From Phycisphaerae bacterium (GTDB lineage: Bacteria > Planctomycetota > Phycisphaerae > UBA1845): DNA of 56,474 nucleotides. Each line of letters starts with the position of its first letter. Position 1 is the first letter of the stretch. Made by a program: the position numbers and the translations under genes. Location of the stretch: contig JAJDDT010000116.1 of NCBI GenBank assembly GCA_029260165.1, positions 64,001-120,474 of the forward strand. The letters run 5' to 3'. The notes beneath the pieces were generated by a model. The model ran no database searches. It had not been told where the DNA came from and saw only the letters and a program-made list of their open reading frames with translations. This document shows, in pieces, positions 15,716 to 25,011 of this stretch.

Positions 15716-16117
15716 ATGATTTCGCCAGGGAAGAAATTTGCATCGTGTGTTTGTGCCGTGGTCATTTCTGTTGGGTTGATCGGATGCGAGAAGAAAAGCG
15801 AGACGAGCGAGCCATCGTCGGGCGCCAAGTCCGAGTCGGGTGCGAAATCCGAGTCGATCGTCGTGTCAGCAGAGGGAATTGCAATCGATGCCAAGTTGAA
15901 GATGGTCGGTTTGCTGGCCGCGGCGGATGCGGTTGACGGAGCGACCGACAAAACCGTCACCAAATGTGCGGGCTGTGCGTTGGCGATGAACGGCAAGGCT
16001 GCCAACGCGATCAAATTTGAAGGGTATTCCATGCATTTTTGTTCAACAGGTTGCCGTGATCATTTCAACGAGGATTTTAAGAAGTCGGTTCTCGCACTGA
16101 CGATTCCGGGCAAATAA
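15716..16117 (+). CDS. Lipoprotein with TRASH/YHS-like metal-binding motif
   Basis: A 133-residue lipoprotein. The ATG at 15716 has AGGAG nine bases upstream. The signal peptide ends in the lipobox LIGC, so the mature protein begins at that cysteine and is anchored in a membrane by LspA processing. A low-complexity linker (SEPSSGAKSESGAKSES) follows. The C-terminal domain has KCAGCALAMNGKAANAIKFEG, then YSMHFCSTGC and an aromatic-rich helix, a pattern like TRASH or YHS domains that bind copper, zinc or other metals. It may buffer or sense metal outside the cytoplasm. It lies between genes on both strands and has no obvious operon partner. Confidence 0.75.
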   Translation: MISPGKKFASCVCAVVISVGLIGCEKKSETSEPSSGAKSESGAKSESIVVSAEGIAIDAKLKMVGLLAAADAVDGATDKTVTKCAGCALAMNGKAANAIKFEGYSMHFCSTGCRDHFNEDFKKSVLALTIPGK

Positions 16118-16163
16118 TCGGGACAGAAGGTATCTGGAAGCGATCGCGGTCGCGGAATTCGTC

Positions 16164-17696
16164 ATGAAATGCAGGCAGTGTGGCTATCGACTCTGGAACC
16201 TCGTTTCGCGTGAGTGCCCGGAGTGTGGCGAGTCATTTTCGCCCGCCGAATTTCAGTTCACGCCGAACACCGTGCAATTCTGCTGCCCGCACTGCTCGCA
16301 ACCCTATTACGGAACGGATGAGAATGGGCTGCCGACGCCGCGGAGTTTCAACTGCATAGGCTGCCATCGCGATATCAGTCTTGACCAGATGGTTCTCTTT
16401 CCCGTCGACGCCGACGAGGAGGCGACGATCTCCGAAACGCATCCGTGGCTTGATCGCGAGAATCGCGGATTTTTTCGGCGATTCTGGTCGGGCGTTTATG
16501 TGGCGATGTTTCAGCCGGGGAGGATGATCCGGATCGTGCCACCCGACAGCTCGCTGGGGTCAGCATGGTCGTTCGGGATGCTTGCGAACCTCTGTTTTGT
16601 GCTGGTTGCGTCCTCGTTTTCCGTTCTCTTTGTCGCGTTGTTTCTGGCTGGCACGCGCGGAGCATTCCCGGGAGGTGGAGCGGGAGGTGTCGCCCCGAGC
16701 CTGGGGATGTTTGGGATCGGTATGTTCGCCGGAGTCGGTTGTGCGGGTGTTGGCGCATTACTTGTGATTGCGCTGGGTGTGCTTGTCTGGGGCGCGGTGA
16801 CACAATTGCTTCTCAAACTCACCGGATCCACCGGACACACAATCGGGCGGACCTATCAATGCCTTCTCTACAGCGGTGGCGCGAACGCCCTGACGATGGT
16901 TCCGTTCTGCGGTGGATACGTCGGATGGATCTGGTGGCTTGTGAGCGCGGTGGTGGCGGTCAGGGAGGGGCAAAAGGTCAGCGGCGTGAGGGCGGGTTTC
17001 GCGGTGCTCACGCCGCCGCTGGTGATGGCTGGTATGTCTGTCGTCCTGTACGCGATATGGATCGTGTCGATTCTGAACGCAAACCCAGCCTTTCAAAACG
17101 TCGGGAATCAGCCATTTTCTTTCATGACGGATTCGCAAAAAGTCGGAAACATCGCCGGTGCGCAGGAACTCTACGCCAATCTGTATCCGGAGGCGACCGG
17201 CCAACAACACCCCGTTGTCCTTGTTCAACAGGAGTTGCTCGTCGCCGATGATTTTATCGCGACCGGCTCGAAAACATCGCTCGACGACATTCCGATCGGA
17301 TCGGTCACACTGCGTGAGTTTCTCAAGCTCGACGAGAATCGACAGACCCGTGCGGCAAAGGAAGCCACGAAGCTGCTGCCCGCCGCCGGTGAATCGTATC
17401 GTGTGGGCGATGCTGTTTTTGTCGGACTCGGTGACAAGACTGAGTGGGTGACCCCGGGTACCTGGGAATTGTTCATCTATCCGGACATGTCGTTTAATAC
17501 CACCAAGCCATTGGTTTATTGGGTCATGTTCTCCGACGGTCACCTTGAATCGCTGCCGCTTCATACGTTCATGCAGCGTCTTGAGGCGCAAAACAAGTTC
17601 CGCGCGGAACAGGGCCAACCACCCATTCCCGCGCCATCCATGTTGAGGCAGTTGCCGTCCGGTCCCGGTGTTGAAGAACCGTCGGACGAGGAATAA
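16164..17696 (+). CDS. Zinc-ribbon / YIP1-like multispanning membrane protein
   Basis: A 510-residue protein beginning with two zinc ribbons: MKCRQCGYRL...CPECG near residues 1-22 and FCCPHCSQPYY...CIGCHRD near 39-70. A YIP1-like membrane domain follows, with long hydrophobic helices near residues 135-160, 175-215, 235-265 and 275-305 and the segment RPGR/IVPPDSSLGSAWSFG that precedes YIP1 helices in bacterial homologues. The C-terminal 200 residues are soluble and lack a recognised fold. The function is unknown; such proteins are common in planctomycetes. The small zinc-ribbon protein beginning at 17855 lies 158 bp downstream on the same strand, possibly in one transcript. Confidence 0.7.
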   Translation: MKCRQCGYRLWNLVSRECPECGESFSPAEFQFTPNTVQFCCPHCSQPYYGTDENGLPTPRSFNCIGCHRDISLDQMVLFPVDADEEATISETHPWLDRENRGFFRRFWSGVYVAMFQPGRMIRIVPPDSSLGSAWSFGMLANLCFVLVASSFSVLFVALFLAGTRGAFPGGGAGGVAPSLGMFGIGMFAGVGCAGVGALLVIALGVLVWGAVTQLLLKLTGSTGHTIGRTYQCLLYSGGANALTMVPFCGGYVGWIWWLVSAVVAVREGQKVSGVRAGFAVLTPPLVMAGMSVVLYAIWIVSILNANPAFQNVGNQPFSFMTDSQKVGNIAGAQELYANLYPEATGQQHPVVLVQQELLVADDFIATGSKTSLDDIPIGSVTLREFLKLDENRQTRAAKEATKLLPAAGESYRVGDAVFVGLGDKTEWVTPGTWELFIYPDMSFNTTKPLVYWVMFSDGHLESLPLHTFMQRLEAQNKFRAEQGQPPIPAPSMLRQLPSGPGVEEPSDEE

Positions 17697-17854
17697 AAGT
17701 TTGCCGCGTTGACGATTGCGCCAACGAAGAAGCCGCGCGATCGCCGATGGTGGTTACGATCGACTGGTCGTTGGTATTTCTCGCGGACATGGGTGTATTC
17801 AAGCAGGAGAGTCCACCGAATGGGTGCGACCTGTCCATCAACCGGAGTCACCGT

Positions 17855-18349
17855 GTGTCCGATTCCGCAAACACACCGTACTGTGATCACTGCGGCTACA
17901 GTCTCAAGGGGCTGACCGAGTCGTCGAAGTGTCCCGAGTGCGGCAAGCCGTTGGTTGAGGTGCTGATGCGCGAGTCGTTTCCGGGTCGCCGGGGGTATCG
18001 GTATCAATCGAAAAAGAAAATCCTCGGTTGGCCTCTGATTTCAATCGCGACGGGTCCGTTTCGCGATGAGCGGGTTGGCCGCCCCGTCGGGATCATTGCC
18101 ATTGGGGATTACCCGAAGGGCGTGGTCGCAATAGGCGCTATTTGTCTGGGGTTTGTCAGCATCGGCGGACTGCCGATTGGTTTGGTTTCACTGGGCGGGG
18201 TTTCACTCGGTCTGCTCGCGGTTGGCGGTTGCGCGTTGGGTGTCGTTGCGGTGGGCGGGGTGTCGATCGGTGTGTGGGCTGTCGGTGGTACCGCCTGTTA
18301 TGTTCTGGCGGGCTGGGGCGGAAGTACGATTCAGATCCCGTTTCCGTAG
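17855..18349 (+). CDS. Zinc-ribbon protein with seven hydrophobic decapeptide repeats
   Basis: A 164-residue protein. The GTG at 17855 is chosen because CGGAG lies seven bases upstream and the product then starts directly before the ribbon YCDHCGYSLKGL...KCPECGKPL; an ATG at 17747 would add 36 residues without known similarity. After a basic linker, residues encoded by 18092-18301 form seven ten-residue units of pattern hydrophobic-hydrophobic-Ala/Ser-Ile/Leu/Val-Gly-Gly-x-x-hydrophobic-Gly, for example FVSIGGLPIG, LVSLGGVSLG and VVAVGGVSIG. The period of ten and the small residues suggest a regular solenoid or packed membrane structure. The function is unknown. A link with the YIP1-like neighbour is plausible. 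Confidence 0.65.
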   Translation: MSDSANTPYCDHCGYSLKGLTESSKCPECGKPLVEVLMRESFPGRRGYRYQSKKKILGWPLISIATGPFRDERVGRPVGIIAIGDYPKGVVAIGAICLGFVSIGGLPIGLVSLGGVSLGLLAVGGCALGVVAVGGVSIGVWAVGGTACYVLAGWGGSTIQIPFP

Positions 18350-18433
18350 AATCATTGTCGGGCGATTGATCGCGCCGACCGTTTCGATTTCGCCGAAGCA
18401 TCCGGAAACCGGAAAATGCTCCGCGGGCAACGG

Positions 18434-20380
18434 TTATGGCTGCGGTTGCAGGGATACGCCGGACCACGACTGCGTAGCCGCCCCGTTGCCGACGATCAGG
18501 TTGCGGAAGTGCAGGAGATCGACCGGGTTGACCGTGCCGCTTCGGTCCGTATCGATGAAATCCTCGCGCGTCCCGAATTCCGGGGCGATGACCTCGAACA
18601 CGAGCTGGCGAAAACGAAACAGATCGAACGGGCTGACGGTCGCGCTCTGGTCCACGTCGCCTGGCAGGAAACCGATATCAATACGGTCCGATTCGTCCAC
18701 GCCCGGTCCCTGGTTGCCCAGATCGACGATCCGCCGACCGGCGAAATCCTCGACGTCCGCCACGATGGTTGTCCACGCGCCGACCGGAATGGGTGAGGAA
18801 AGCGTCAACGTCACGTTGATGTTATTCGATGTTTCAACCGCCACGATGGTCGGGGTTGCGACAGCCTCATCCGCGGCAATGGTGAACGCGTCAATCGTCA
18901 ACCCGCCCCCTTCGTTCATGTTGATGTCTCGCACGGGTTTGTTGAACGTGAGTTGAATCGTGTCGATTCCGAGATCAAGGTCGAACCCATTGGAGCTTTC
19001 GTCCCGTGGATCGATGTATCCGCTTGGGGGAATGGTGCTCCCGCCGTCATGCACGATGGCCGGTGGAGCGCTGGCCAGTTCGACCGCGTCGAGCGTGGCC
19101 CGTGCGTCGATTCGACCGGCTCCGAAGAACTCGTCATACCCGACGGCACCAAGGTCAACAGCGTTGTCGCGCAGGAATCCGCGGATTTCCTCAATGGTCA
19201 GAGTCGGATCAATGCTGAGCATCAATGCGATCAGTCCGGAGACGTGCGGAGCAGCCTGCGAAGTGCCCTCGAGCGTCCCATAGGCGGTTGCTTCGGTTGC
19301 AAATGTTGAGTGAATCGCGACGCCCGGTGCACTGATATCGATGTAATCTCCGAAATTCGAGGCAAAGTATCGGGCATCATTGATGTCGGTGGCTGCCACC
19401 GCGATCGCACCAGGATAGGCCGCCGGGAAATACAGCACCGCCGAGTTGTTGTTTCCCGCAGCGCCAACGACCACCACATCGTTGTCATGTGCATATTCGA
19501 CAGCGTCCCGAAGAATCCCCGCACCGCCGGGGCCGCCGGCCGAGTAATTGACGACGTCGGCACCGTTGTCCACCGCGTATTCGATCGCCTCTGCGATCGC
19601 AGCCCAGGTGCCGTTCAAACCATTGAGCACCTGTAGCGGCATGACCGTGCATTGTGCGACACCGGCGATTCCCTTTTGGTTGTTCGTTGATGCCGCGAGG
19701 ATTCCCATCACATGCGTGCCGTGATCGCCCTGGGCTCCGAAAGTGGCGGGGTTGTTGTCATTGTTCATGAAATCCCAGCCACGGAAATCGTCGACGAATC
19801 CGTTGCCGTCGTCGTCGATTCCGTTGACCGGATCGCTGTTTGCCCAAATCCTTGTGTCTGCGAAATCCTCGTGATCCAACCGGAATCCGCTGTCAGCCAC
19901 CGCGACAACCACGCCTCCACGACCAACGGTCAAATCCCACGCCTCCGGCAGGCGGATGGTTTGCGGACCATATTGCTCCGTCGAGAACAAAATGTCATTG
20001 GGAGAGAAGGCTGCGCGTGTGATGTAATTCGGATGCGCGTAGGCAACGGACGGCAACGCCGATAACCTGGCCGCTGCCTCAGGAACGTCTTCGCCGGGTT
20101 GAAGCTTGATTATTCGGACGCGGGCCAAGGGGTGGGGTGTACCTGGTTTCCCCTTGGCGAATGGCGCATGGCGCATTTTTCGCCAATGGACCTCACCAGT
20201 GACGCAATCCTTCGCACAACGCAGCTCACGTTTGGCGGGAATATTCTTGTAGCCCACGATGACCTCGCCGGGCACATATTCCGGTTCGTTGGCTGCGTTG
20301 ACCCGCCCCGCGTTTGCGATCGCGGGAATCATTGCTCCAACGATCAATGCCACAACCACTGACAACGATTTCGGTCCCAT
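18434..20380 (-). CDS. Secreted subtilisin-like serine protease with dockerin-like C-terminus
   Basis: A 648-residue protein with a signal peptide (SLSVVVALIVGAMIPAIANA). An I9-like propeptide region (VPGEVIVGYKN to SVAYAHPNYI) precedes the S8 domain. The triad is visible: Asp in VVVAVADSGFRLDH, His in HGTHVMGILA and Ser in GTSQAAPHVSGL, with the oxyanion Asn in GAAGNNNS. An Ig/FN3-like segment (residues ~470-570) follows. The C-terminus has two dockerin-like calcium loops, GDVDQSATVSPFDLFRFRQLV and DTDRSGTVNPVDLLHFRN, spaced as in type I dockerins. It should be exported and active outside the cytoplasm. No cohesin partner is seen here. GGAG lies 10 bases before the ATG at 20380. Confidence 0.93.
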   Translation of the reverse strand: MGPKSLSVVVALIVGAMIPAIANAGRVNAANEPEYVPGEVIVGYKNIPAKRELRCAKDCVTGEVHWRKMRHAPFAKGKPGTPHPLARVRIIKLQPGEDVPEAAARLSALPSVAYAHPNYITRAAFSPNDILFSTEQYGPQTIRLPEAWDLTVGRGGVVVAVADSGFRLDHEDFADTRIWANSDPVNGIDDDGNGFVDDFRGWDFMNNDNNPATFGAQGDHGTHVMGILAASTNNQKGIAGVAQCTVMPLQVLNGLNGTWAAIAEAIEYAVDNGADVVNYSAGGPGGAGILRDAVEYAHDNDVVVVGAAGNNNSAVLYFPAAYPGAIAVAATDINDARYFASNFGDYIDISAPGVAIHSTFATEATAYGTLEGTSQAAPHVSGLIALMLSIDPTLTIEEIRGFLRDNAVDLGAVGYDEFFGAGRIDARATLDAVELASAPPAIVHDGGSTIPPSGYIDPRDESSNGFDLDLGIDTIQLTFNKPVRDINMNEGGGLTIDAFTIAADEAVATPTIVAVETSNNINVTLTLSSPIPVGAWTTIVADVEDFAGRRIVDLGNQGPGVDESDRIDIGFLPGDVDQSATVSPFDLFRFRQLVFEVIAPEFGTREDFIDTDRSGTVNPVDLLHFRNLIVGNGAATQSWSGVSLQPQP

Positions 20381-20452
20381 TCTGCGTCACTCCATCTCGA
20401 CGTTTGATTCGCGATTGCCAAATGATAGGCCTGCAAAATCGCCAATCTCCCG

Positions 20453-20481
20453 ATTATACCGAGGTTGACCGGACGATAACA
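20453..20481 (-). promoter_or_regulatory. Putative promoter of the subtilase gene
   Basis: On the minus strand a perfect TATAAT (20458-20453) has a weak -35-like TGTTAT 17 bases upstream. It lies about 70 bp before the protease start at 20380. The rest of 20381-20685 (305 bases) holds the leaders of the protease and the HDOD gene; no gene was recognised there. Confidence 0.45.
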
Positions 20482-20685
20482 GGTGGCACCGGAAAAAGGT
20501 CCGATATTACAGTCTCACACGAAAAGAACACGCGAGCAGGGGGGAATCAAAGGCCACCGCATCCCAGGCGGGTTTCGTTATTCGGGCCATGATTGACCAG
20601 ACCCCGCCAAACCAGCCCACTCTGCAAGCCGATATCAGTTCCGGTGAATCGTATGGTGACAGTTGGTAACACCCCGGAGGGTATC

Positions 20686-21666
20686 ATGTCCGAGCAGGCA
20701 ACATCCGCGATTGGCACAGAGTGGGCCAATGAGATTCTCGACAACGTCAGAATTCCGTCGCTGCCGGAGGCTGCGTCCGAGCTGCTCTCGGTCTGCCGGG
20801 ATTCCGAAGCAGGCGCTTCCGATCTGGTCGAGGTGATTGAACTCGACCCAGCCCTGACCGCCCGATTGCTCAAGGTCGCCAACGGTGCGTTCTTCGGGCA
20901 GCGCGGAAAGGTCGGGACGCTCGGCAGGGCGGTGGTCGTGCTCGGCAACGAGTACATCCGTGTGGCTGCCCTGGGTTTCTATGTAGCAAACACGATGAAA
21001 CAGGTTGTTCCCAACGGGTTCAACATGCGCGACTTCTGGCGGGACAGCGTTCTGCGTGCCTGCCTGTCGCGACAACTCGCTCAAAGGGTCAACGACAGCC
21101 CCACCGAGCAGGCGTTCATCGTCGGTCTTCTTTCGGACGTCGGAACGTTGGCGCTGTCCAGTCATTTCGGGCAAAAGCACGCGGAGTGTCTGCAGCGTTG
21201 TCGCTGGGACTGGGATCGCCGTCTCTCGGTCGAGCGCTCCTGCCTCGGTGTCGATCACGCAGAACTCGGAAAACTCCTCGCAGAACGATGGAGCTTTCCC
21301 GAAGACCTTGTCCATGCGATCGGAAGACACTGGGACAAGCCTCCGATGCAGAAGACGTCCGACGTCCAGCAGCAGCTTTGGCAGATCGCGTATTTCTGTT
21401 CCCTGCTGCCTTTCTCCATGGATCGCCAGACGGTGAAGGTGCCCGATTCGCTCCGACTGTTGGCGTTGTCCGCTTTCGGTCTTTCCTTTGAAGGGCTTTC
21501 TGCCGTCTTCACCGAGACGGTTGAACAGTTCAATGCGATCCAGGCTGTGTTCACCGCGGTCCTCCCGCACGACTGCGATGCACAGGCGATCATGGACGAA
21601 GCTGCTCGAATGATTCAATCTCTGGACGTCGAAAACGAGGACGCGATATCGGACGCGAATCCCTGA
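20686..21666 (+). CDS. HDOD-domain signalling protein
   Basis: A 326-residue single-domain protein. The HDOD signature is clear: IPSLPEAASELL, IELDPALTARLLKVANGAFFG, the start of the helical bundle with VVLGNEYIRVAALG, DFWRDSVLRACLSRQLA and AFIVGLLSDVGTLALSSHF, where the HD-domain histidine-aspartate is replaced by Ser-Asp. HDOD proteins usually bind partners or nucleotides rather than hydrolyse phosphodiesters. The ATG at 20686 has GGAGG six bases upstream; longer in-frame starts lack this. The gene may be regulated separately from the HDOD response regulator at 52.0-53.2 kb. Its target is unknown. Confidence 0.85.
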   Translation: MSEQATSAIGTEWANEILDNVRIPSLPEAASELLSVCRDSEAGASDLVEVIELDPALTARLLKVANGAFFGQRGKVGTLGRAVVVLGNEYIRVAALGFYVANTMKQVVPNGFNMRDFWRDSVLRACLSRQLAQRVNDSPTEQAFIVGLLSDVGTLALSSHFGQKHAECLQRCRWDWDRRLSVERSCLGVDHAELGKLLAERWSFPEDLVHAIGRHWDKPPMQKTSDVQQQLWQIAYFCSLLPFSMDRQTVKVPDSLRLLALSAFGLSFEGLSAVFTETVEQFNAIQAVFTAVLPHDCDAQAIMDEAARMIQSLDVENEDAISDANP

Positions 21667-21808
21667 CAGTGCCTGACAACGATTGGCCCATAACTGAAAA
21701 ATCGATCGACCGGGGACTGTCCCATCGCCGGTCGTTGACGGGATCCACGTTCAGGGGTGTGCTGCCCGCACGACTATCGGTCGCCCGGTCCGGCTTACCC
21801 TTCGGACG

Positions 21809-21838
21809 TTGACAGTGATCATCGCGGTGCCAAAGAAT
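21809..21838 (+). promoter_or_regulatory. Putative promoter of the polysaccharide genes
   Basis: A perfect TTGACA (21809-21814), an 18-base spacer and AAGAAT (21833-21838) lie about 70 bp before the start at 21916. The -10 match is four of six. Upstream, CGACCGG and CCGGTCG (about 21707-21738) form an inverted repeat after the HDOD gene without a T-run. Confidence 0.4.
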
Positions 21839-21915
21839 GCAGTGATCGCCATGCGTTTTTTGGGGGTCATTGCGTCTAACCGTCGATTTTCGTTGTCGCA
21901 ATTTGGGGATAGAGC

Positions 21916-23010
21916 ATGAGCAACAAACCGGTCGCCGTGATTCTGGCAGGTGTGCACGACTGGGGTGCGTGTCCCCTCAACCGTGCCTGCATCAAACCGC
22001 TCGCACCCATCGCCAACCGACCCATCATGGAAACGGTCCTGTTGCGTCTCCACGATGCGGGCGTCTCTCAGGCGATCATCTGCTCCAACGGACTGTCCGC
22101 ACTGATCCGGGATACGATCGGAGATGGTTCCGCGCTGGACATGCAGGTGTCGTATCGTGACGACACGATGCCCAGAGGACCTGCAGGCTGCGTGAAGGAC
22201 GCGACCGAGGGGATCGACGCTGACGATGTGGTTGTTGTGGAATCATCCATCATCCCGTTTTTCGATCTGAAGGAAATGATCGACGCCCATCGCAGTGGAC
22301 GTGCTGTTCTGACGGTCGCTTCAAAAACCTCCTCGACTTCTGATGAAGTTCACTCGCCGGTCGGCGTCTACGTCTTCTCCAAAAAAGCGCTGGACCATGT
22401 GGGTCCGGACGGATTTCAGGACATCAAGGAGTCGCTCATTCCGACGCTGCATCGCGCTGGTGAGCGAGCCGACGTGTATCGCACCGACGGACAAGCCCCC
22501 AGACTGACGGGAATCGCCAGCTATTTCGCGTTAAACGATTGGGCGCTCAAGCGGGCTGCCATGGGCGCCTGGGATGCTGACGGCTATTACGCCGAAGGCA
22601 CCGCCATGATTCACCTCAGTGCAAGGGTATCCAGTAACGCGAAACTTCTCGGACCTGTCATGGTAGGCCCCAACGCCGTTATCGAGGACCACGCTATTGT
22701 CGTCGGGCCCACCTCGGTGGGGGAATACGCCATCGTCGAAGCGGGTGCGGTCGTCTCGCGATCGTCATTGTGGGCACGCTCCATCGTCGAAGCGGGTGCT
22801 CAGGTGGACCGATGTCTGGTGGCTGAGGACGCCGTCGTCTCGGACGCGGAACGGCACACCAGGATGGTGTGCGTTGCTGAAATACCCAATTCCAAAAACG
22901 CGACGCCGGCAAAGGCTGATAACCCAATCGCCACAGCAGCGCAGGATGTCGCCGGCCCACACGACCCGTCCGAATCAATGGCGGTCCAGGCCAACAAACC
23001 GACCGACTGA
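21916..23010 (+). CDS. Sugar-nucleotidyltransferase-like protein with left-handed beta-helix (degenerate)
   Basis: A 364-residue protein with a GT-A-like nucleotidyltransferase domain (residues 1-220) and a left-handed beta-helix (AKLLGPVMVGPNAVIEDHAIVVGPTSV onward). The layout resembles mannose-1-phosphate guanylyltransferase or GlmU. The catalytic loop is altered: the family has AGGxGTRLxPLT followed by a PKPL lysine, whereas here VILAGVHDWGACPLNRACIKPLA has lost the Gly-Gly and Arg but keeps a Lys-Pro-Leu. The following NRPIMETVLLRL and the VVVESSII segment, in place of the usual metal aspartate strand, also diverge. It may be a non-catalytic scaffold or an enzyme with altered chemistry. 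It lies directly upstream of a sugar transferase, implying a role in surface polysaccharide. Confidence 0.7.
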   Translation: MSNKPVAVILAGVHDWGACPLNRACIKPLAPIANRPIMETVLLRLHDAGVSQAIICSNGLSALIRDTIGDGSALDMQVSYRDDTMPRGPAGCVKDATEGIDADDVVVVESSIIPFFDLKEMIDAHRSGRAVLTVASKTSSTSDEVHSPVGVYVFSKKALDHVGPDGFQDIKESLIPTLHRAGERADVYRTDGQAPRLTGIASYFALNDWALKRAAMGAWDADGYYAEGTAMIHLSARVSSNAKLLGPVMVGPNAVIEDHAIVVGPTSVGEYAIVEAGAVVSRSSLWARSIVEAGAQVDRCLVAEDAVVSDAERHTRMVCVAEIPNSKNATPAKADNPIATAAQDVAGPHDPSESMAVQANKPTD

Positions 23011-23157
23011 TTTATCGGACCAGTCGTTCAGCCACGAATTTCCAGGCAACAGTCAACCAGATCGTATGGTGAACAAAAGGACTCGGCGGATGCATAGCGC
23101 TCTGCGCCGGAGCGTTCGCCTGTTTGGACACGCCAGCAACAGAGGCACCGTACAATC

Positions 23158-24927
23158 ATGACAACGCACTGCGTCATTTGCGACACCAGACCCGAATGTC
23201 TGAGCAGTTTCGGAGAGACCCATTCAATTCTGACTCTGCCCCTCGGGACGCGATACATCTTCTCCGAGGTAGCAAGAAGTCTGCGAAACATCGGCGTCAC
23301 TGACATATCCATCGTTCCGGGATTTGAACCGGATGTCACATACGAGGGGAGACTCGTCGCCGCCGCCCCCGAGTGCTCGATTTCGATCGTCGAACCGACG
23401 CATCGCGGGGAGTTCCTGCACAACGGTGAATCGTCCGATACGATTATCTTCGCTGACCCGCGTTATTGGCCTGTTTATGGTTTCGATTTCTCCCAGATAT
23501 TGTCCACCTTCCAGGAACAGTTTGTCCCTTCATTCTCCATGCATGTCGATCCGCATGCCGACGATCGCGTCGAACGCATCGTGACCGACGCCTCCGGAAA
23601 CATAAAACGAATCCAGCGGACATTCGACAAGATGCGGTGGTCCAACGCAGACGGCACCGTCGTCCCCTGCTGTGTCATGTCGCGGGAATCCGCACAGGCA
23701 AATGCGCGTTTCCCACTGCAAAGCATGCGTCAGCAGTTGGCATCACGGGCGATTCCCATTCGTGATATTCCCGAGTCCGCGCCATGCCTCGATCTGTGTG
23801 AAACGTCCGATCTCCATCGACTCAGTTGCTCCACCGCTACGGACCCGACCCGGAAAGACCGCCAGATCCTCGTCGAAAGTCGCGATCACAAGGGGCTGCG
23901 CATCGCCGAAGGCGCGACCGTCGACCGAACCGCAAGGTTCATCGGTGACGTCATCATCAATGCCGATGCACACGTTGGAAGACAGGCCACCGTGATCGGA
24001 CCGACGGTCGTCGGTCGAGGCGCCATGATAGGACGAGGCTCGATCGTCGCGAATGCCGTCGTGTACGACCGCGCCATTGTCGAGCCGGGGTCCGCCATTT
24101 ACCACGAGGTCCTGGTCAATCGTCAGATTCCCATGGGAGAGATTGATCCAGACGATATGCAGGTGCTGCCGGACCGCGAGGACGATGGCGTGTTCAGCGT
24201 TGTCCAGGGCGATGCCCACGAGACAACCCGTGTCGAGCGTCGCCGGACGATGACCCTTTTTGCCAAACGAACGATCGATATCATTGCGTCAGCCTGCGGG
24301 TTGGTCATTCTCAGTCCGGTGCTCCTGCTGACGGCCTTGCTCGTCAGACTGACGTCACCAGGACCGCTTTTTTTCATCCATCACCGCGAGGGAAAAGACG
24401 GAAAGGAATTTGGTTGCATCAAGTTCCGAACCATGGCCAGGGATGCCCATACCCGGCAGCGCGCCATGGCTGAGGAAAATGAATCGGACGGTCCGCAATT
24501 CGTGATCGCCCGCGATCCGCGCGTCACACCGATAGGCGACTTCCTGAGAAAAACCAATCTCGACGAACTGCCTCAGCTCCTGAACGTCCTTCTCGGACAG
24601 ATGAGCCTGGTCGGTCCCAGACCCTCGCCGTTCCGCGAGAATCAAATCTGCGGTCCGTGGCGGCGGGCGAGATTGTCGGTGCGCCCGGGGATCACAGGTT
24701 TGTGGCAAATCTGTCGCCACGACCGCGATCAGGGGGATTTTCATCAATGGATTCACTATGACCTCGCCTATGTCCGCGAGATGTCTGTCTGGCTGGACCT
24801 GAAAATCCTTGGCTACACGATCACCAGCGCAGGCGGCAAAAAGAACGTACCCATGGAAAAGGTTCTGCCGCCGAAAACCACGCGCAGGAAACACGGGAAC
24901 ATCGATTCAATCGCAGCGGCGGTGTGA
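23158..24927 (+). CDS. Fusion of degenerate nucleotidyltransferase, beta-helix and bacterial sugar transferase
   Basis: A 589-residue protein with three parts. The first 240 residues weakly resemble a nucleotidyltransferase without its signature. Residues about 250-330 form a left-handed beta-helix (VDRTARFIGDVIINADAHVGRQATVIGPTVV). The C-terminal 210 residues are a PglC/WcaJ-type phosphoglycosyl transferase: the re-entrant membrane helix TIDIIASACGLVILSPVLLL, GPLFFIHHREGKDGKEFGCIKFRTM, LDELPQLLNVLLGQMSLVGPRP and RPGITGLWQICRH. That domain attaches a sugar phosphate to undecaprenyl phosphate at the inner membrane. The four N-terminal helices usual in WcaJ are absent. It is probably cotranscribed with the gene at 21916; the combination may commit a nucleotide sugar to exopolysaccharide. 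Confidence 0.85.
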   Translation: MTTHCVICDTRPECLSSFGETHSILTLPLGTRYIFSEVARSLRNIGVTDISIVPGFEPDVTYEGRLVAAAPECSISIVEPTHRGEFLHNGESSDTIIFADPRYWPVYGFDFSQILSTFQEQFVPSFSMHVDPHADDRVERIVTDASGNIKRIQRTFDKMRWSNADGTVVPCCVMSRESAQANARFPLQSMRQQLASRAIPIRDIPESAPCLDLCETSDLHRLSCSTATDPTRKDRQILVESRDHKGLRIAEGATVDRTARFIGDVIINADAHVGRQATVIGPTVVGRGAMIGRGSIVANAVVYDRAIVEPGSAIYHEVLVNRQIPMGEIDPDDMQVLPDREDDGVFSVVQGDAHETTRVERRRTMTLFAKRTIDIIASACGLVILSPVLLLTALLVRLTSPGPLFFIHHREGKDGKEFGCIKFRTMARDAHTRQRAMAEENESDGPQFVIARDPRVTPIGDFLRKTNLDELPQLLNVLLGQMSLVGPRPSPFRENQICGPWRRARLSVRPGITGLWQICRHDRDQGDFHQWIHYDLAYVREMSVWLDLKILGYTITSAGGKKNVPMEKVLPPKTTRRKHGNIDSIAAAV

Positions 24928-25011
24928 TGTGGCGTGGCGTTTGCAGCGTGAGATGATCCAGCGACTCGTGGCAGACGGTTTGATGCGTCATGAGCACGAG
25001 GGTACCCCGCT

